A stretch of 64,000 nucleotides of DNA from Anseranas semipalmata. Taxonomy: Eukaryota; Chordata; Aves; Anseriformes; Anseranatidae. Every line of letters begins with the position of its first letter. Position 1 is the stretch's first letter. The stretch is from positions 62,001-126,000 of the forward strand of contig VXAA01007253.1 of assembly GCA_013399115.1 (NCBI GenBank). The letters are read 5' to 3'. Under the pieces are notes generated by a model. The model ran no database searches. It saw nothing but the letters and a program-made list of their open reading frames with translations, and had not been told where the DNA came from. This document shows, one piece after another, positions 1 to 13,278 of the stretch. The position numbers and the translations under genes are program-made.

Positions 1-215
1 GCAGAGGCACTTTTAATGGTGCAACCGCTGGCTCGGAATTTGTCCGCTGCGGTTGTTGTTTGCCTTCAACCAGTTGCGCCTCAGAAGCCGGGTAGCTGGG
101 CACGTGAACGCTGCAGGCCTCCGCGCCTGCCCGGCCGGGCTTTCCACCCCTCTCAAGGATCAGTCCTCGCCCAACCCAACGCCCTGCTGTACATCCGCTG
201 GCAACATATAGATAT
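1..215. promoter_or_regulatory. CpG-dense, GC-rich segment, possible edge of a CpG island
   Basis: This is the only stretch of the window with many CpG dinucleotides: about fifteen in roughly 210 bases, including clustered CCGCGCC and CCCGGCCGGGC motifs. Base composition drops sharply to AT-rich at about position 205. In vertebrate genomes such patches usually mark the promoter or first exon of a gene, which here would lie mostly to the left of the window. A good splice-donor-like site (CAAAG followed by GTAATA) ends at 293, so a first exon running in from the left on the plus strand is possible. An open frame of 93 codons from base 16 covers the patch, but its product resembles nothing I know and it may be untranslated. 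The sequence shows the composition; the promoter role is inferred. Confidence 0.4.
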
Positions 216-2567
216 GTATGTAAAGAGGACTCTAAAGTGTGCATACAAGATTATTCAAATGAACATGAAGGATAGAACGAGTATTTTTCAAAGGTAATAC
301 CCTAGACAGCAAACCACTTCCTCCACTAACACCCGCCAAGCAGCCTTACCTGTGCTTTCTCTAAGTAAGAAATACATTTATTTCCCATTACATGAATGGA
401 TTTGATTGTCAGCCTTCTGCTCTGTTCTTGCCCACACCATGCCATTATTGCCCACGTGCGCGCTGGTGTCCACACACTAAGTGCTTTACCTTGCTCACGC
501 TACCACAACTTTTCATAACTCTCTAATGAATTGTGCTCATGTTTAATCTGTAATTTCCCTAAAACTTAGAAACAGAATTTTTATTATGGTTTAGTAAATA
601 TACTTGACTGGTATACCCCATCACAGTGTACAGACAGTTATCTTTTGGGAAGCTGAAACTAGGAGTTAAAAATAGCCAAGTTATAAACTATCTACATCCT
701 AACATAAGAGAAGAGGACTGACAGATATTTATTTTGATATCATAAGTGCTAGGCAATGTGCTCAGGTATTAAAAGGTCAATTTTTAAAATTTAACATTTC
801 TCTGCAATGCTTGCAAACCAACCAGTATAGAATGTAAATACCTGAGTAGGAACCATTTCGTGTGAGACACCACACACTTTGGGGCCTCCTCTTATTTCAA
901 AAGACATCACTGTATAGCTTTATTATTTGCACTATTCATGTGAAAGATAAGCGTGACGCAACAAATAAGACATGCTATTTAAGGTGCATATTTTCCTCTG
1001 AGAAATAGAATCATTTTTAAGTATTTCAGTAACCTAAGATGTTCTTTGGTACAACATATTTCTTTAAACTTTTTCATGATAAAATGGAAAAAAAAAATAT
1101 GTGCTATGTCTGGAAGAAGCCAAGTAAGAATTCCATTTTGAGTACACAAACTTATTATTGTACTGTGTAATAATAATATTGATATCAATATCTACACTTC
1201 TCATCTAAGAAAACATTCCGTAACTTTCCATTTCCGTAACTGTTCCAGCATACAACAGCTCCTTCTCTCCTCGCTGCCCTGAGGGCAGAGCAATTGAGAC
1301 ATAAGGTAGAAGGACTTACCTCAAACTCCCAAGTGAGTCAGTAGCAGAAGAGAGGTTATGACTCATACTCAACGTACAAGCTTCTGTTTTTCCCTCTGAA
1401 ACTGGAAGCACAGCACAGAACAGTGGGAGGAGCAATAATTTAGCCAACCACACCCTGCCTTCAAAACCTTTCATTGGATAACAGATATCGAACAGATACC
1501 ATCAGGGTTTTTTGGTGTTTTTTTCTTTTTTTTTTTTTTCCAAACATTATCTATAAAACACACATGGTAAACTTCGGGGTGTTCAGCTTATCTTCTTCAA
1601 AAAGATGATGGGATGAACTCACCCTGCCAAGGTTCAACTATGTAGCTGCCTACATATGGTTTAAAACAACTAAATGAATGGAAGAGAAACTTCAGCTGAT
1701 ACTGCAATTGATGCAGTGTGAGATAACCCCAAGCAAAATCAAATAAAACAAGGTAACAGAATCCAATATATAAAAAAGTGTGATTCACTGAAATAAGATA
1801 TTAAAAATATTGTGCAACACATAGTACATTAAAGACCAAAAACCATTGTGATTGTGGAAAGATAGGTCCAGATGTGGTCACTGTTAATGAGATACCACAG
1901 ATAAGCAAAGTTCATTGGCATAAGCCAACAATACAGCACATTCCTGACAGCCCAACACAGCTAATCTAAAATAACAGACAATCTAAAATAATTGCTTTAT
2001 TCTTTTCCTTTAAAATATGTATCATTCTAAAATGTTATTGACATTTCTCATGAAGTTAAGACTTTAACATCAGCAGCTCTTCAAGTAGGCTACAAACATG
2101 AGATAGGTTGTATCTTACTACAGCAACGAAGTTATAGGCTGTTGCACATACATATTGCAATATACTCTTGCATTGTTAGATCATAAAATTCAGGTATGCT
2201 CTTCTAGACCATAATGGCAGATTTGCAGATGGATGTGAAGGGAAGCTTAAAACACTTGTAAAATGCAGGAAGTATAGCTTGTAGGCAGGTAAGAATTTCC
2301 TGAAAGCCTACTCCACATTTCTTTCCTTATTAAAAATTTCTGTAAAACAGATTCCTATTAAAAGTGCATAAAATGCAGAATACAATCATGTCTCTTCAGG
2401 ACAAAATTAGTCATCACCATTTTCTAATCTGAGCTCCTACACAAACCATAAAATAGATATCATCTCCAGCCAAAACAAGACTTGCCACTGAATGAAAGTA
2501 CTTTAGAAAGGCACAAGTTGTTTATTTAAAGTAAATCCACAATATCCCAAAATAAACTGCTCCAAAG

Positions 2568-2599
2568 TTTTTTGTTGTTGTTGTTTGTTTGTTTGTTTT
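2568..2599. repeat. (TTG)n/(TTTG)n microsatellite
   Basis: A run of TTG units passes into TTTG units. It is a simple repeat in AT-rich DNA with no other assigned role. Confidence 0.85.
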
Positions 2600-5500
2600 A
2601 CTTACATTATTAAAACTTTGAGCTATATTTCTAGCTTTAATTTTCCAAGTAAAACTTTCAGTCTTTGAATCTTTTTGTATATCAGATAGTTTCTTGTGGA
2701 GGAAGTTTTGGCTAGCAGAGTTGCTCTTCTCAGCAATGCTGCAGGAGAATTTGTGCATAACTTCAAATAAAAGAAAACTACTTCAGTATAAATATTACTG
2801 CTTACACAGTGAAGTGATCAAAACCTGTTATTTATGTATCAATGCAGTTGTAGCTGCCCAGATTTTCTCCCCATACCTTTCCCTCCTCAAGACTATGCTT
2901 AAACTTATGCTGATTTCTTTCTATCAGCAGGAACAGGGGAAACTGGAAACATTTTACACCTCATGTCACTTTCACATTTCTGAAAGATGGACAAAAATAT
3001 TTAGTAAATCTTTGTGATTGATTGATAGCATTTTAGTACCTGTGAGCTCAAGTCATCGTTCTGCTATGCCTAAGAACATGATTTTCAATTTTGTAAAATG
3101 CGTTTTTAACATATGTGTATTACTCTAAACTTCACAGCTATTTTCATGAATAGGATAATGGCAGGTTCTCAGCCCTAAATATTTTATAGCGTGACATCAC
3201 TGTAATGGGAAGACTGCTATAGTTGAAAGGGATAAAGAAGAGAGTTGGGTTTAAAAATAAATTCTATTATAAAATTTTCTTATAAAATTATTATTATTAA
3301 AATTACAAGTGAAGTTTACAAATTGGTTTTTAATTTAGATCAAAATCAAGAATACATGCAATATAAGAAGTTCAACAGAAAAAACACAGTAAAGGGGAAT
3401 TTGAAGGACACTAGCATGCCTGGACTGGATTGGTTCTTGGTTTTCACGGCCTAATTTGTATATTACCCTTCTCCAAAACATCCTATTTAAAAGCCATGTA
3501 AATTGTCATGTGCCAGAACAGAGCTGGATACAGCCCATAGATTGTTATAGATTAGGATTTGTACTCCATAAAACATAACCACTGAAGTGTTGTGGGATTG
3601 ACCATGCTTTAGACTCCAGCTGGTCATAGCAGGGCAACCAATCCCTTCTACTCCAAGGAAATCCACCTCCAAAGAGCACAGAGAGACAAATAAACCGTAG
3701 GATGCCGAAATGAAATTAGAGGCATACAGATTTAATTCCTTCCACAACCAGAAATAGAGTCAAGCAATGCAGAGAAACAAATGGTTCCAGTAATGCTGCA
3801 CACTGCCCTTTGGAGCTAGAAGTCTTTATACTGCAAATGGTTCTTGCCCAGGCCTGGTGTTTTTCTGCCATGGGATGGGTTTTGCAGTGGGGAGAAAGGG
3901 AATATGAGGCTTAATGTATACTTTGCACTAGCTCAAATTGGCATTTGAGAATTAAACCCAATGTTAATCTGAATTTAAAATATGAAAATTTGTTTTTCTC
4001 TCTTTTAATTTTATGTTTATAATGAACTATTTCCTGTGAAATATTTTAAGACAGTGAAAATTTCATTAAAACTGATAAATGAATGATAAAGTGAAAAATA
4101 AAATACTCTGAGAAGAATTATTTCTGATGTAACTCCAATGAAGCCAAAGGAGTCATATGAAAGATGAATTCAGCTCAACAAGCTTTATCCTACTTAGGGC
4201 GAAATACATCACATGGCATGGTTTATGGGAGTTTCAGCTATTGCTTAGCAAGCTCAAGCAAGTAGCTCACTCAGGCAGGTAATAGATCTCACCTGAAAAA
4301 GTAACAGATCATATATTGAGGCATGCAAAATGGTGTTTCATCACAACAAAATGTCAACCTGTAGTTCATTCCATTCCTACAAATAAGTCAAGAAGAAATA
4401 TTCAATATACAACTAAGTGTGCTGGATTGCAACAGTTAATTTATTTGCATATATTCTTTTCAGTTACTCAGCTTTTCACTTGCAGTTAATCTTGCACCTT
4501 AATAAAAAACTTATTTAAGTCTTCAGAAGAAACTTGAAATTTAGCAGAAGTGAATGTTTCAAACACTTCAAAGGCTATTCAGACTTTTTAGTGCATTCAA
4601 GATTATTTGGAATTTCTTTTGACATTAAAGATCATCTCAGCAAAGAGAAGCGGTGGACAACAGCATCTCTTGAGTTAATGGGACAGGAAGTTTAAGTGAA
4701 TATTGATTAAAAATTGAGGCTAACTAAATACAAAATATTGCAACATGAAATATAGAGAGACTTAGTAAATTCAGAATAACTTAATGAACTTACCTGAACC
4801 ACATAGGTGTAATAATCCCAGAGGCTGTATTTAAAAGAAAACCAAGGCAAATATTTCTGTTGCTTTTCAAGTTAGCAAGGCTCCTTCTGCTTCTGCAACC
4901 TGAGCAGTATCTCGATCTGGCATTACTCTACATTAGTATTTTATGCACATTCTTAACAGTTGTGAGTATTCATGAAATTTACATTACCTCTTCTCAGCAG
5001 TATCAAACTAATTGCCAATATCAAATGAAGTTTGCAAAAATACTATACCTAGAATTCCATGAAAATAAAAATATTTCCATATAAAATGGAAATAATTCCC
5101 AAAGATATTAAAATTAAAAATATTAAATCAAGCATATTTTACACATAGAATAAATAACTTACTGGAACAGAAGACTGTATGCTATTTGCTGTGTGACGTC
5201 ATGGAATCACATCCAGAGATCTATAAAGATTTAGTTAAATTTGTGCGTCTTCAATATGAGTTACAGGTGCTGCTTTTGAGCTGTCAGTACACTATGAATA
5301 GGTAATAAAAATACTGTGCATTTTGTGTTATAGTTTCATAATATAGAATGCTCTTAGTTACATATTGCTTATTATTCCTAATACATATTCAGAGCATATC
5401 TTATAACAGCTCCTTTGGAACCTCTAGCATGTATGCTGTGAATGTGTATTAACAGCAGAATGCATTTGCATATTATGAGTCCATAATACTGAAAGTACAA

Positions 5501-5949
5501 TCAAATCTTTGATAAAAAGTAGTTGCTCGGCTTACAAGCAGAAGTTACTCATGCTTCTCACTCACAGCTGTGCCATCTTGCACAGTCATTTCTCACCCAG
5601 GTCTTTACAACTCACAAAGAAAAAAATTCCAATACTGCCACAATTCTATGAATTATGGCTTTCTTAAAGTAAAATATTTCACAAGGCTTTTTTTTCCACT
5701 CCTTCTTCTATCTGCTAATTATAATCAAGTTATTTTATTTTTTATTTTTTTAATTGCCAGAATATATGCTATACGCTCCTGATTTTTACTTTCGGCACCT
5801 ATATAAGTGACTGGACTAAGGTCTTAGCATCAAATGCTTATTTGGATAGTAAGTGTAAAACACTTTTCACAGGGAAAAAAAAAAACCAAACATACAATAA
5901 TATAATAATAAACCTCAGTCTGTTCCACTGGTATTTTTAGCTATCATGT

Positions 5950-6006
5950 GTTTTTTTTTTTAATGTGTGTGTGTGTTTGCCTAAAATAACTTTTTTTTTT
6001 TTTTTT
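5950..6006. repeat. Poly-T tracts flanking a (TG)n run
   Basis: Two poly-T tracts, the second 16-17 bases long, flank a (TG)n run of about seven units at 5964-5977. It is simple-sequence DNA. An N lies just downstream at 6038, which fits difficult sequencing through homopolymers. Confidence 0.8.
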
Positions 6007-8305
6007 CTAATTTGTAAGTCACGATATGTATACATTTNGAACATACAATTCTGCTATTCTTATCAACAGTCTGGATTGGACATGACTATCCTTCTACATT
6101 ACAAAATAAGATGTTTATAAAACTTCATTTGGATCAACAAGTAATTGTTTTTCTACGTTGACAGGTGAACATTCTAGCAACCCATGCAAGTAAAGATGGA
6201 AAAGGACACTCTTAATTGTCTAAAACAGGGAAGTAAAGAAAAAGCCTTCTGCCTCAGTTTCCTTCTATCTTGCTTATCTAAATGAAAGTACTGCAAATCT
6301 TGGGTCCAGGATATATAATATATAATTCTGTTCCTATGCTCAGAGGGTAGAGGTTTTTCCCAGGAAGCAAAAGAAAAGCTAGGGAAGATTTGGCTTTTGC
6401 CTAATTCCTTTCCTCATCTTATAGACTAGCTGAAATAACCAGAAAGACTCAAGAGGAGATTATCTACGCCATTTCAAGGACTGCATAGTGACCATAGTGA
6501 CAACTAGTAGTTTTAAAATACTTACAGTTATATTACTTCAATAAGTAGTACTGAGAGGTATTATATAGGTTTGATATTACTGCAGAGACATTAGCTCCAA
6601 AAAGTGTTCAGATAAGCATTTGGCAATTAATGGCAAGTATAAACTGCCAACCATAGAAGAACCAAATATTTATGCACTTGTAGATGGATATAATAACACC
6701 TTAGCTAAAATATTAATAAAATTAGAAAACACAAGTTAGATTCAGAGAGTCTCCCATATGGCTGGTACTTTTGGATTCTATTTATGGGGATGCAGTCCTG
6801 CCCACTGAATGATGGGCATGATTACATTTCCCATTATAACGTGTAATAACTGTCACATATCAGAGAATGTGTCTGTGGGTGTGTACATAAAATCAGTGGA
6901 ATTTTAGTGTTTTCCTTTAAAAGAAATGGTTACATTTCAGTTTAGTGAGGAAGGCTATTACAGTGTACAAATTCCTTCATTTCTCTTTTCCTTTTCCTGT
7001 TTTATTTCAACCATTTTAAAGTATTAATGAAAATGCTATAAAAGCCATAATGCCAAAGTATAATTTTATTTAACATTGTTTTACATGTAAGAGCTATAAA
7101 CAGACTGTTGTAAACTTATACAAGCAGTTATCTTGAGGTCTGAGCTGTTTTTTTTCTTTTACGACTGTAAATAAAAGTAAGATGTACTCAGTTATTTTAT
7201 AATTCTAACATACTAGCTGCTCTGTCTCAGAGGTTGTTTCAAGATATAAATGCCAGCAGTCTGCAAATTACCATGATCATCAACGAGAAACAAAAAACAT
7301 AATAAAAGTAAAGTTCTGATAACCATGTTCTACAGACAAGTAAAATTTAAGCAACCACAGCGTGGTATCCTTCACTGTAGAATCACTGGTTTCCCAGTCC
7401 TGACTAGTACCCTAATTTTTGTGCAATTTTATTGTTTTATTAAAGTAGAAAAAAAAAACAACAGATTTTTTTTTAATTCACTAGTATTAGTGGATACTAC
7501 TACTAGTGTATGGATCAAGCTATCCTGAGCTTGATCCAATACTTTTCACAGACTACTTAAACTTTCAAGCACACATTTATTATGGGCCTGAAGTAGATAT
7601 GACACCTGTTTTTCAGGCTAAAATATATACTTTAAAAGATATACTTAATATAATTTTATTTAGTTTATACTGTAAGCATAATTAAGGAGTAAGTCAAGGG
7701 ATATATCTTTTTGCACAAATGCTACTGCCATTTTTTTCTCACCTACTTTCTATGTCACTTGCAGAGGGGAATGAGTTTTGCTGCCCACTCCATTTTTCCA
7801 CCATATCAGCATCAGTCTGTTCTGGGGTTGTGAATGGGAGCGTTCATCCTATGGTCACCCTGCGCACTCACTCCGAAACAATAAATGCTCCTGAGCAGAA
7901 TTGTGTCTTGCATCCTCATATTGCCATTTGTGGATAATTCTGAAAAAGAGTCATACAAAATTTAGTAAAGGTTTTTTGAAGTGCTCTCTCAAAACTCCCT
8001 AGTGTCATCAAGGTGTCATTTTCTTCAGGAAAAAATACAAATCATGTCTGGAAATTTCTGTAATGGAACACTCAGACCAATATGAACTCTCCTAGTTGTC
8101 AGCAGCTTGGAGTTCCAAAACATACTCCTGGGTTAGAAATGAATGCATGATGCTCTTCACAAAGTCCAGGTTTAGTCATTGACTAAAATGACAGTAAAAC
8201 TATGTAGCAAAGAAAGTCACTTCAACCCAGAAATGTATCAAGTCCTATATTTAATAAGTACCTCCTTCTGCCTGCCATTGTAATGGAATCAAAAAATCAA
8301 GAATT

Positions 8306-8336
8306 AAAAAAATAAAAATAAAAATAAAAATAAAAA
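8306..8336. repeat. (ATAAA)n microsatellite
   Basis: About six tandem copies of an ATAAA-type pentamer. Simple repeat. Confidence 0.85.
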
Positions 8337-8732
8337 TGCCCCCTACATTTTAAATTATTTGTGAGAACATACAAAAAATTTGCTAGTCATACTGTAAAAG
8401 CTTATATGAGGAATTAGTACAGAAAAACTAAATCTTCAGAAGCATCTAAGTTATCAGCCATCAATTTTGTTTTTATAAAACTGAAGCTGGAAAGACAAAA
8501 CATGAGGGTAAGGAGAAACACAAAGGCGTGTAATTTTTTCCCTTATAATACCAAAAAAAGCCCCTCTCGCATGACATAGCCAGTTTCTAATATCTGGTCA
8601 CACTTTAAATTCTTCTCTTATGTGAGATTAGTTATGGAATAAGAAGTGGTGAATAATACTGACCAGCTCCTGTGACAAAGGAGACGTTTTAAAATAAAAC
8701 AGAACACATTTGGTCTTGTCTACTCAACATAA

Positions 8733-8810
8733 ATGAGTGAACTTAACGGTGCAGTGACTCTGGCCTCACTCTGACGCAAACGAAATCAGAATCTTGGCCC
8801 ATGGATATGG
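8733..8810 (+). repeat. Ancient interspersed repeat fragment of the amniote 'TCAGAATCTGGCCC' type (family not assigned)
   Basis: The segment ends in AAATCAGAATCTTGGCCCA. This closely resembles the GTGTAA...GATCAGAATCTGGCCC tail of an old repeat that I recall being scattered through bird, turtle and crocodile noncoding DNA. The preceding bases (GGTGCAGTGACTC, CACTCTGACGCAAACG) fit the same theme with CpG decay. I cannot name the family with certainty. A RepeatMasker run against an amniote library would settle it. Confidence 0.35.
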
Positions 8811-11800
8811 CGATCTGCAAAATATTGTATTAATTTGCTCTGCCAAGAGATACACTGGTCAACAATTTGGTAAAATAAGGTGAAGGTTTTAGAACTACAC
8901 AACAGAATTCTGTACATATACATTAATGTTTGTCTAAGTATCTGTCTAGACACCCGTAGTTAACTACACTCACAATGTGCATGCGTAAAGGATATGCTAC
9001 AGTAGACCATGAGATTATACATTTATCCTCATTTGTGAAGGTGGATGCCTAGAACTCATGAATGGAAAAAGATATATTATAAAGTATTTAATCCTAATCA
9101 ATATTTATTAAAGGAGACAAAGTAACCGTAAGGCAAACCTACAGTACTTAAGAAAAAAAAGCAGAAAGCTGGATTTCTTATCTTGCAATTGTTAATGAAG
9201 TTCTGTGATTTATTTTAACCCTGAAGTGGGTTTCAAAAAAAGCCTAATTATATTAATGTACTAAAAGAAATACAATTGTCACTTAGTTTCATTAAGCATG
9301 ACAGGTGACAGTTCCAAAGATAAATGCTGAAACTTGTGAAAATTGCAAGTTCAGGTTGAAGTGACAATAATATGGTAGCAATGGGATGGAATTGGGCTGC
9401 TCACTGCATTAATCAATACTACAATTTATTTTTTAATGTATGAAGAATATTTAGTCTCGTTACTTTATGACTAGGTTCTTTCTACTTAACTCTTCCTTTC
9501 AATCTTCAGACTTTGCTTTCATCTTAAAACACTCTGGCTGTTTATAAATCCACATCCAATCTCATAAAATATCACTGGTGGGAGAGAATCAGCTTTCTTC
9601 ATGCCATGTGCAATTTGGCAGATTGGTAATATAACTCAATCAATTAAAGGGGATATGGCTCTATTAAGATTGGAAAAGTTGTACTACTGTCACCTGTTCC
9701 ATACTCTCTGCAAAATCAGAAAAGATTCAAACTCGTTCAATTTATGATGTCCCATTAATCTTCGCAAAGCACGGGCTACACATGCAATCATCTAGCAAAC
9801 CCCAGATTTTTATTTCCAATTGCTGACACATACAATAATGTACCAAGTCAGTATTATATTCAGATTATCACAGCTGGTATCTGGGACTTGAACTGGGACT
9901 GAGAGGATCCTACCATAAAATAATTTCATTACAACTTTATGACTCAAAACACAAACACATGCACTCTGTGCTGCCTCATGCAGACATGGTTTGCTTATAT
10001 TGTACTTTGTGATAGCCCACATAGTTGAATTTTAGTACTTTGGGATAGGTGAGCAGTTAAAAACTTTAATTTCTAATACAGTTTATGAGCAGTAAGTAAG
10101 CAGTAAGGTGTGTACAATAGACTTTTATGGACAGCTATCAGCAAGAATGCTTACAGCACCTAGTGTAAGCACTTGTTTTGGCTATTTTCTTTAAATACGG
10201 TTAAATTACATACATATGGTAATTGATACATAAATTTAAACTTCAGAAAGTGCAATAATGCAGCCATTTAAACAATCTCCTTCACAGTACTCCAGAATGA
10301 AGGGTTTCAGGAGCAAACATTCAGTTCTGATTTGGAATACAAAACCCCTTCTGAGTAAAAATACTGGCAGTACTGAGTGTCAGACAGTATTGAAAAATAG
10401 CCTTGTCAACAGCTCTAAACTAGCCCTTGACACCATTAGGGACAAAAAAATAATGTAAACACTTTCATGCAGAATGTAAATAAACACATAATGTCTAATG
10501 TAAATGAGCATGAACCTGTTGGTAGCCTTTTCTGCTAATATCATATATTTCTGCTCTGTGCATGTTGTATAAGATCTAAGTTATGGGCTTGCAACTTATA
10601 TTGCTCTTTACACCTCCTGTACATCTGGCTCATTATTCTCATGATCTACCAAAATTCACATATAAATGGGTAATGTCTCTTAAACATATTAATCCAGTTT
10701 GATTAAAAGACAATGTTCATAGTGGAGGAGTATATGAGGCAATTTATGGCTTTTGAGGGTGATTAAATGTTGAAATGGAGCCAAGGCATTTGATAATCAC
10801 AGGAGCTATTTATTGCTAGAATATTCCAGCCACACGAACACTTTTCCCATCAGCCAGTAAGAGGAGCACATTCAACAAATAAAATAATAAAAAAAAAATA
10901 AAAAAAAAAACAACAGATTTTGCTGGGCAAATGAAACTTTGAAATGCTGTGATGCAACTGCAGATGAGAGCCCCCACTTCTGTCACATGAAGGGCAGGTA
11001 TAGGTAAAGCATGTATGGAATTCAGAAGGAATGTGATCACCTCCCTAAGAGCAGGGCTAAAGGCAAATAATTGCATGAGGGAGTTACCTGTGTAGAAATT
11101 GAGGGCTGAGACTGAAGTGAGAATATACGTGATTTGAGTCAGGATTTATGATTCATTTTCATATTGCTACTGTAAATGAGTAACAATTATCATCTGCCAA
11201 AACGGCCTGTTAGCACATGTTGGAAGCAAGTCCAAAGCGGCTGCAATTCTCCGGTCTCCTGGGAATGGGCCTGTTTCGTTTATACCTCCAAAAATATACA
11301 TGAAGTAAGGAATGACGCCTTAGGAAGAGGCCACTATGGAATTAGGCGAAAGGGAGGTTCTGCTGGAAAACCCTCATAAGAGGTTGGAAAGGAAGCTGGA
11401 GTTGAGAGCTTAGGGGATTTATTTATTTAGTTAGTTAGTTAGTTAGTTAGTTAATGCTGTGAGTCACAAGTAAAAGGCCAATGCAGGGATACTACTCCAT
11501 ATTTATTTAGACAGTGAATACCAAGAGACTCAAATCATTCACAGAGCCCATCCAGTAGTCTGCTATCCACAAAACAGCCATGTTTGGTTATTTTATTTTA
11601 AAAAGATGGCATCACTGGTACTCTTGTAAAAAACAGGCAACATCTTCTGCAGCTGAACTACTAAAACCAAGAATGTGAGACTGTAATCTGATGGCTTCCA
11701 GAACTGTGGTACCAATCTGTATGCTCATGGTGACACTTGGGCTCAAGATTCTCCTTTGTCCTGTTCTTCTGACTTTGTACACCTCTGTCTAAAGTGGCAT

Positions 11801-12240
11801 AAAATTCAACCCTCTTCTCATTCCTTAGAAATGAAGAAAAAAGGTGGAAGGAAGATGCTGGAGAGTCAGGCAGGCAGGTTTGGAGAGTCTGTCCAAGCAG
11901 ACTACACAGAAAGCAGGTGACATTGCTTCCAGTGACAAGCGGGCATTTCCTTAACTGTTAGTCAGAAAAGAAATAGAAAATATTTGTCCTTCTCACTGAC
12001 CATTAGGCAGAAAAAGAAAAGAAGACCTCATTTGCCCAAACAGTTTTCTGCCTTCAGTTTTCTGCTTTTCTCATTTTATATCAACTAGCAATGATCTGCA
12101 TGGATAAAAGAGAGGAAATCTGAACTGCTGACCATACCTAACAAGTGTTAATTTTAACAGCATCCTAGGAAAGACTGGAGGTGGACTACTACTGCAAAGT
12201 AAAATACATGACTACTTTTATTTATAGTTGGTAGATGTCT
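8811..12240. other. AT-rich stretch without recognisable genes
   Basis: Unique-looking AT-rich DNA. It contains an A-rich low-complexity tract at about 10885-10911 and the TTAG microsatellite listed separately. Open frames such as 9810-10022 and 10816-11076 on the minus strand and 11176-11379 on the plus strand have no recognisable products. Confidence 0.5.
11417..11454. repeat. (TTAG)n microsatellite
   Basis: About seven tandem TTAG units follow a short TTTA run. The unit lacks the GGG of the vertebrate telomere repeat TTAGGG, so this is an ordinary microsatellite and not an interstitial telomere. Confidence 0.85.
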
Positions 12241-12256
12241 AATTTTTTCCCCCTAG

Positions 12257-12369
12257 GCAATTCCAGAAAGGAGAGAGGAAATAGGCAGAGAAACAGAGGA
12301 ACACAGTGTTGCAGGGGGACCCTGCTTTTCACTCACCTTTGCTCACAGATGCTCTGTAACTCTCATGGG
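12257..12369 (+). other. Possible spliced exon (weak candidate)
   Basis: A strong acceptor precedes this segment: a CTAAT branch-like motif at 12238, a pyrimidine run TTTTTTCCCCCT and TAG at 12254-12256. A donor-like GTGAGA starts at 12370. One frame is open throughout and continues without a stop to 12507, where TAA follows; an AATAAA lies inside that stretch near 12489, so a terminal exon is also possible. The product is Arg/Glu/Cys-rich and resembles no family I know. It could be a noncoding RNA exon or chance. Splice signals of this quality occur by chance in 64 kb. Confidence 0.15.
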
Positions 12370-12370
12370 G

Positions 12371-13086
12371 TGAGAGGGCAGGAGCAGGAATTGCCATGTT
12401 GCATCACTCCAGAGACTCTCCTGGAGCAATCTGCTCTCTTAGAGAGTAGTCAACACCATGTATTTCAGGGAAAAATACAAGAAGTTAGTAATAAAAGTGT
12501 GGAATAATTCCTTCACAGCTACACACAATGAGATCTTACACTAATTCGCAAGGAACTGCTTTTCCTTTACCTCAGACATCAGACTTTGTCCATTCAAGAG
12601 ATTGTACCTATGCAGAAGTAGTTTATACAGTTCAGGTATTACATTCTGATCTTCACAAACAAATGTATAAAATCTCACTCTGATGTGATGAGGAATTTCA
12701 TTTTTTTCTATACAAATTGCTCAAGCCTCAGACTGAATATTGCCTCAGTGCATCTAAATTCTGAGTCCCAGCTGCTGTGTTTCTTTAAACACACAGTTTA
12801 TTCTGAATCTACCATTGCCTTTTTTTTTTTTTTTTTAATGCAGGAAACCTCAACTCTCTTCTAAAATCTACCACAAACTTTCACTATCTTGACAAGCAAA
12901 ACAATTTTTGCATGCCTTCTTTTTGTTGTCTATGAAGTAAGGATGGCAGGATTTACTTCCCAGGAAGGCTGTATTCACCTGAGATCTTTGGGTGGAAGGT
13001 ACTAACAGATCCCAAACAGTAATTATTTGTTAAAAATCTCAAGACAAGAATCTGGGAAATTAGCAAATATACCTGGCAGCCATCTT
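12371..13086. other. Unassigned AT-rich DNA
   Basis: Nothing recognisable except a poly-T tract at about 12820-12837. Confidence 0.5.
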
Positions 13087-13278
13087 CCACAGGATGATTT
13101 GTCCAGAGAAGCTGTGGATGCCCCATCCCTGGAGGTGTTCAAGGCCAGGCTGGATGGGGCTTTGAGCAACCTGGTCTAGCGGAAGGTGTCCCTGCCCATG
13201 GGCAGGGGGGTTGGAACTAAATGATCTCTAAAGTCCCTTCCAACCCAAACCATTCTATGATTCTATGATTCTATGATG
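13087..13278 (+). mobile_element. CR1 LINE, short 3' end fragment
   Basis: About 190 bases of the CR1 3' end in sense orientation. It contains the end of the ORF2 coding region (CCCATCCCTGGAGGTGTTCA, encoding a decayed PSLEVF motif), the 3' UTR with GGGGGGTTGGAACTAAATGATC and CCCTTCCAACCCAAACC, and three tandem ATTCTATG octamers at 13252-13275. CR1 copies are typically 5'-truncated and end in such octamers rather than poly-A. The body is fairly close to typical avian CR1, so this is a moderately young bird-era insertion. It has no coding capacity. Confidence 0.95.

Larger units (their letters stand above)
296..8300. other. AT-rich stretch without recognisable genes
   Basis: Apart from the microsatellites listed separately, I see only unique-looking AT-rich DNA. 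The open frames here (for example minus-strand frames at 979-1188 and 3487-3747, and plus-strand frames at 2694-3017 and 7719-7937) have low-complexity or unrecognised products and no supporting splice or codon pattern. A plus-strand CCTCAGTTTCC motif near 6250 faintly recalls MIR or L2 tails but is too short to call. A single undetermined base lies at 6038. Confidence 0.5.

Noticed and set aside
6245..6290. CCTCAGTTTCC-type motif as a MIR/L2 fragment
   Set aside because: Too short, and the flanks do not continue the match.
11417..11454. TTAG repeats as possible interstitial telomere sequence
   Set aside because: The unit is TTAG and not TTAGGG. It is a plain microsatellite.
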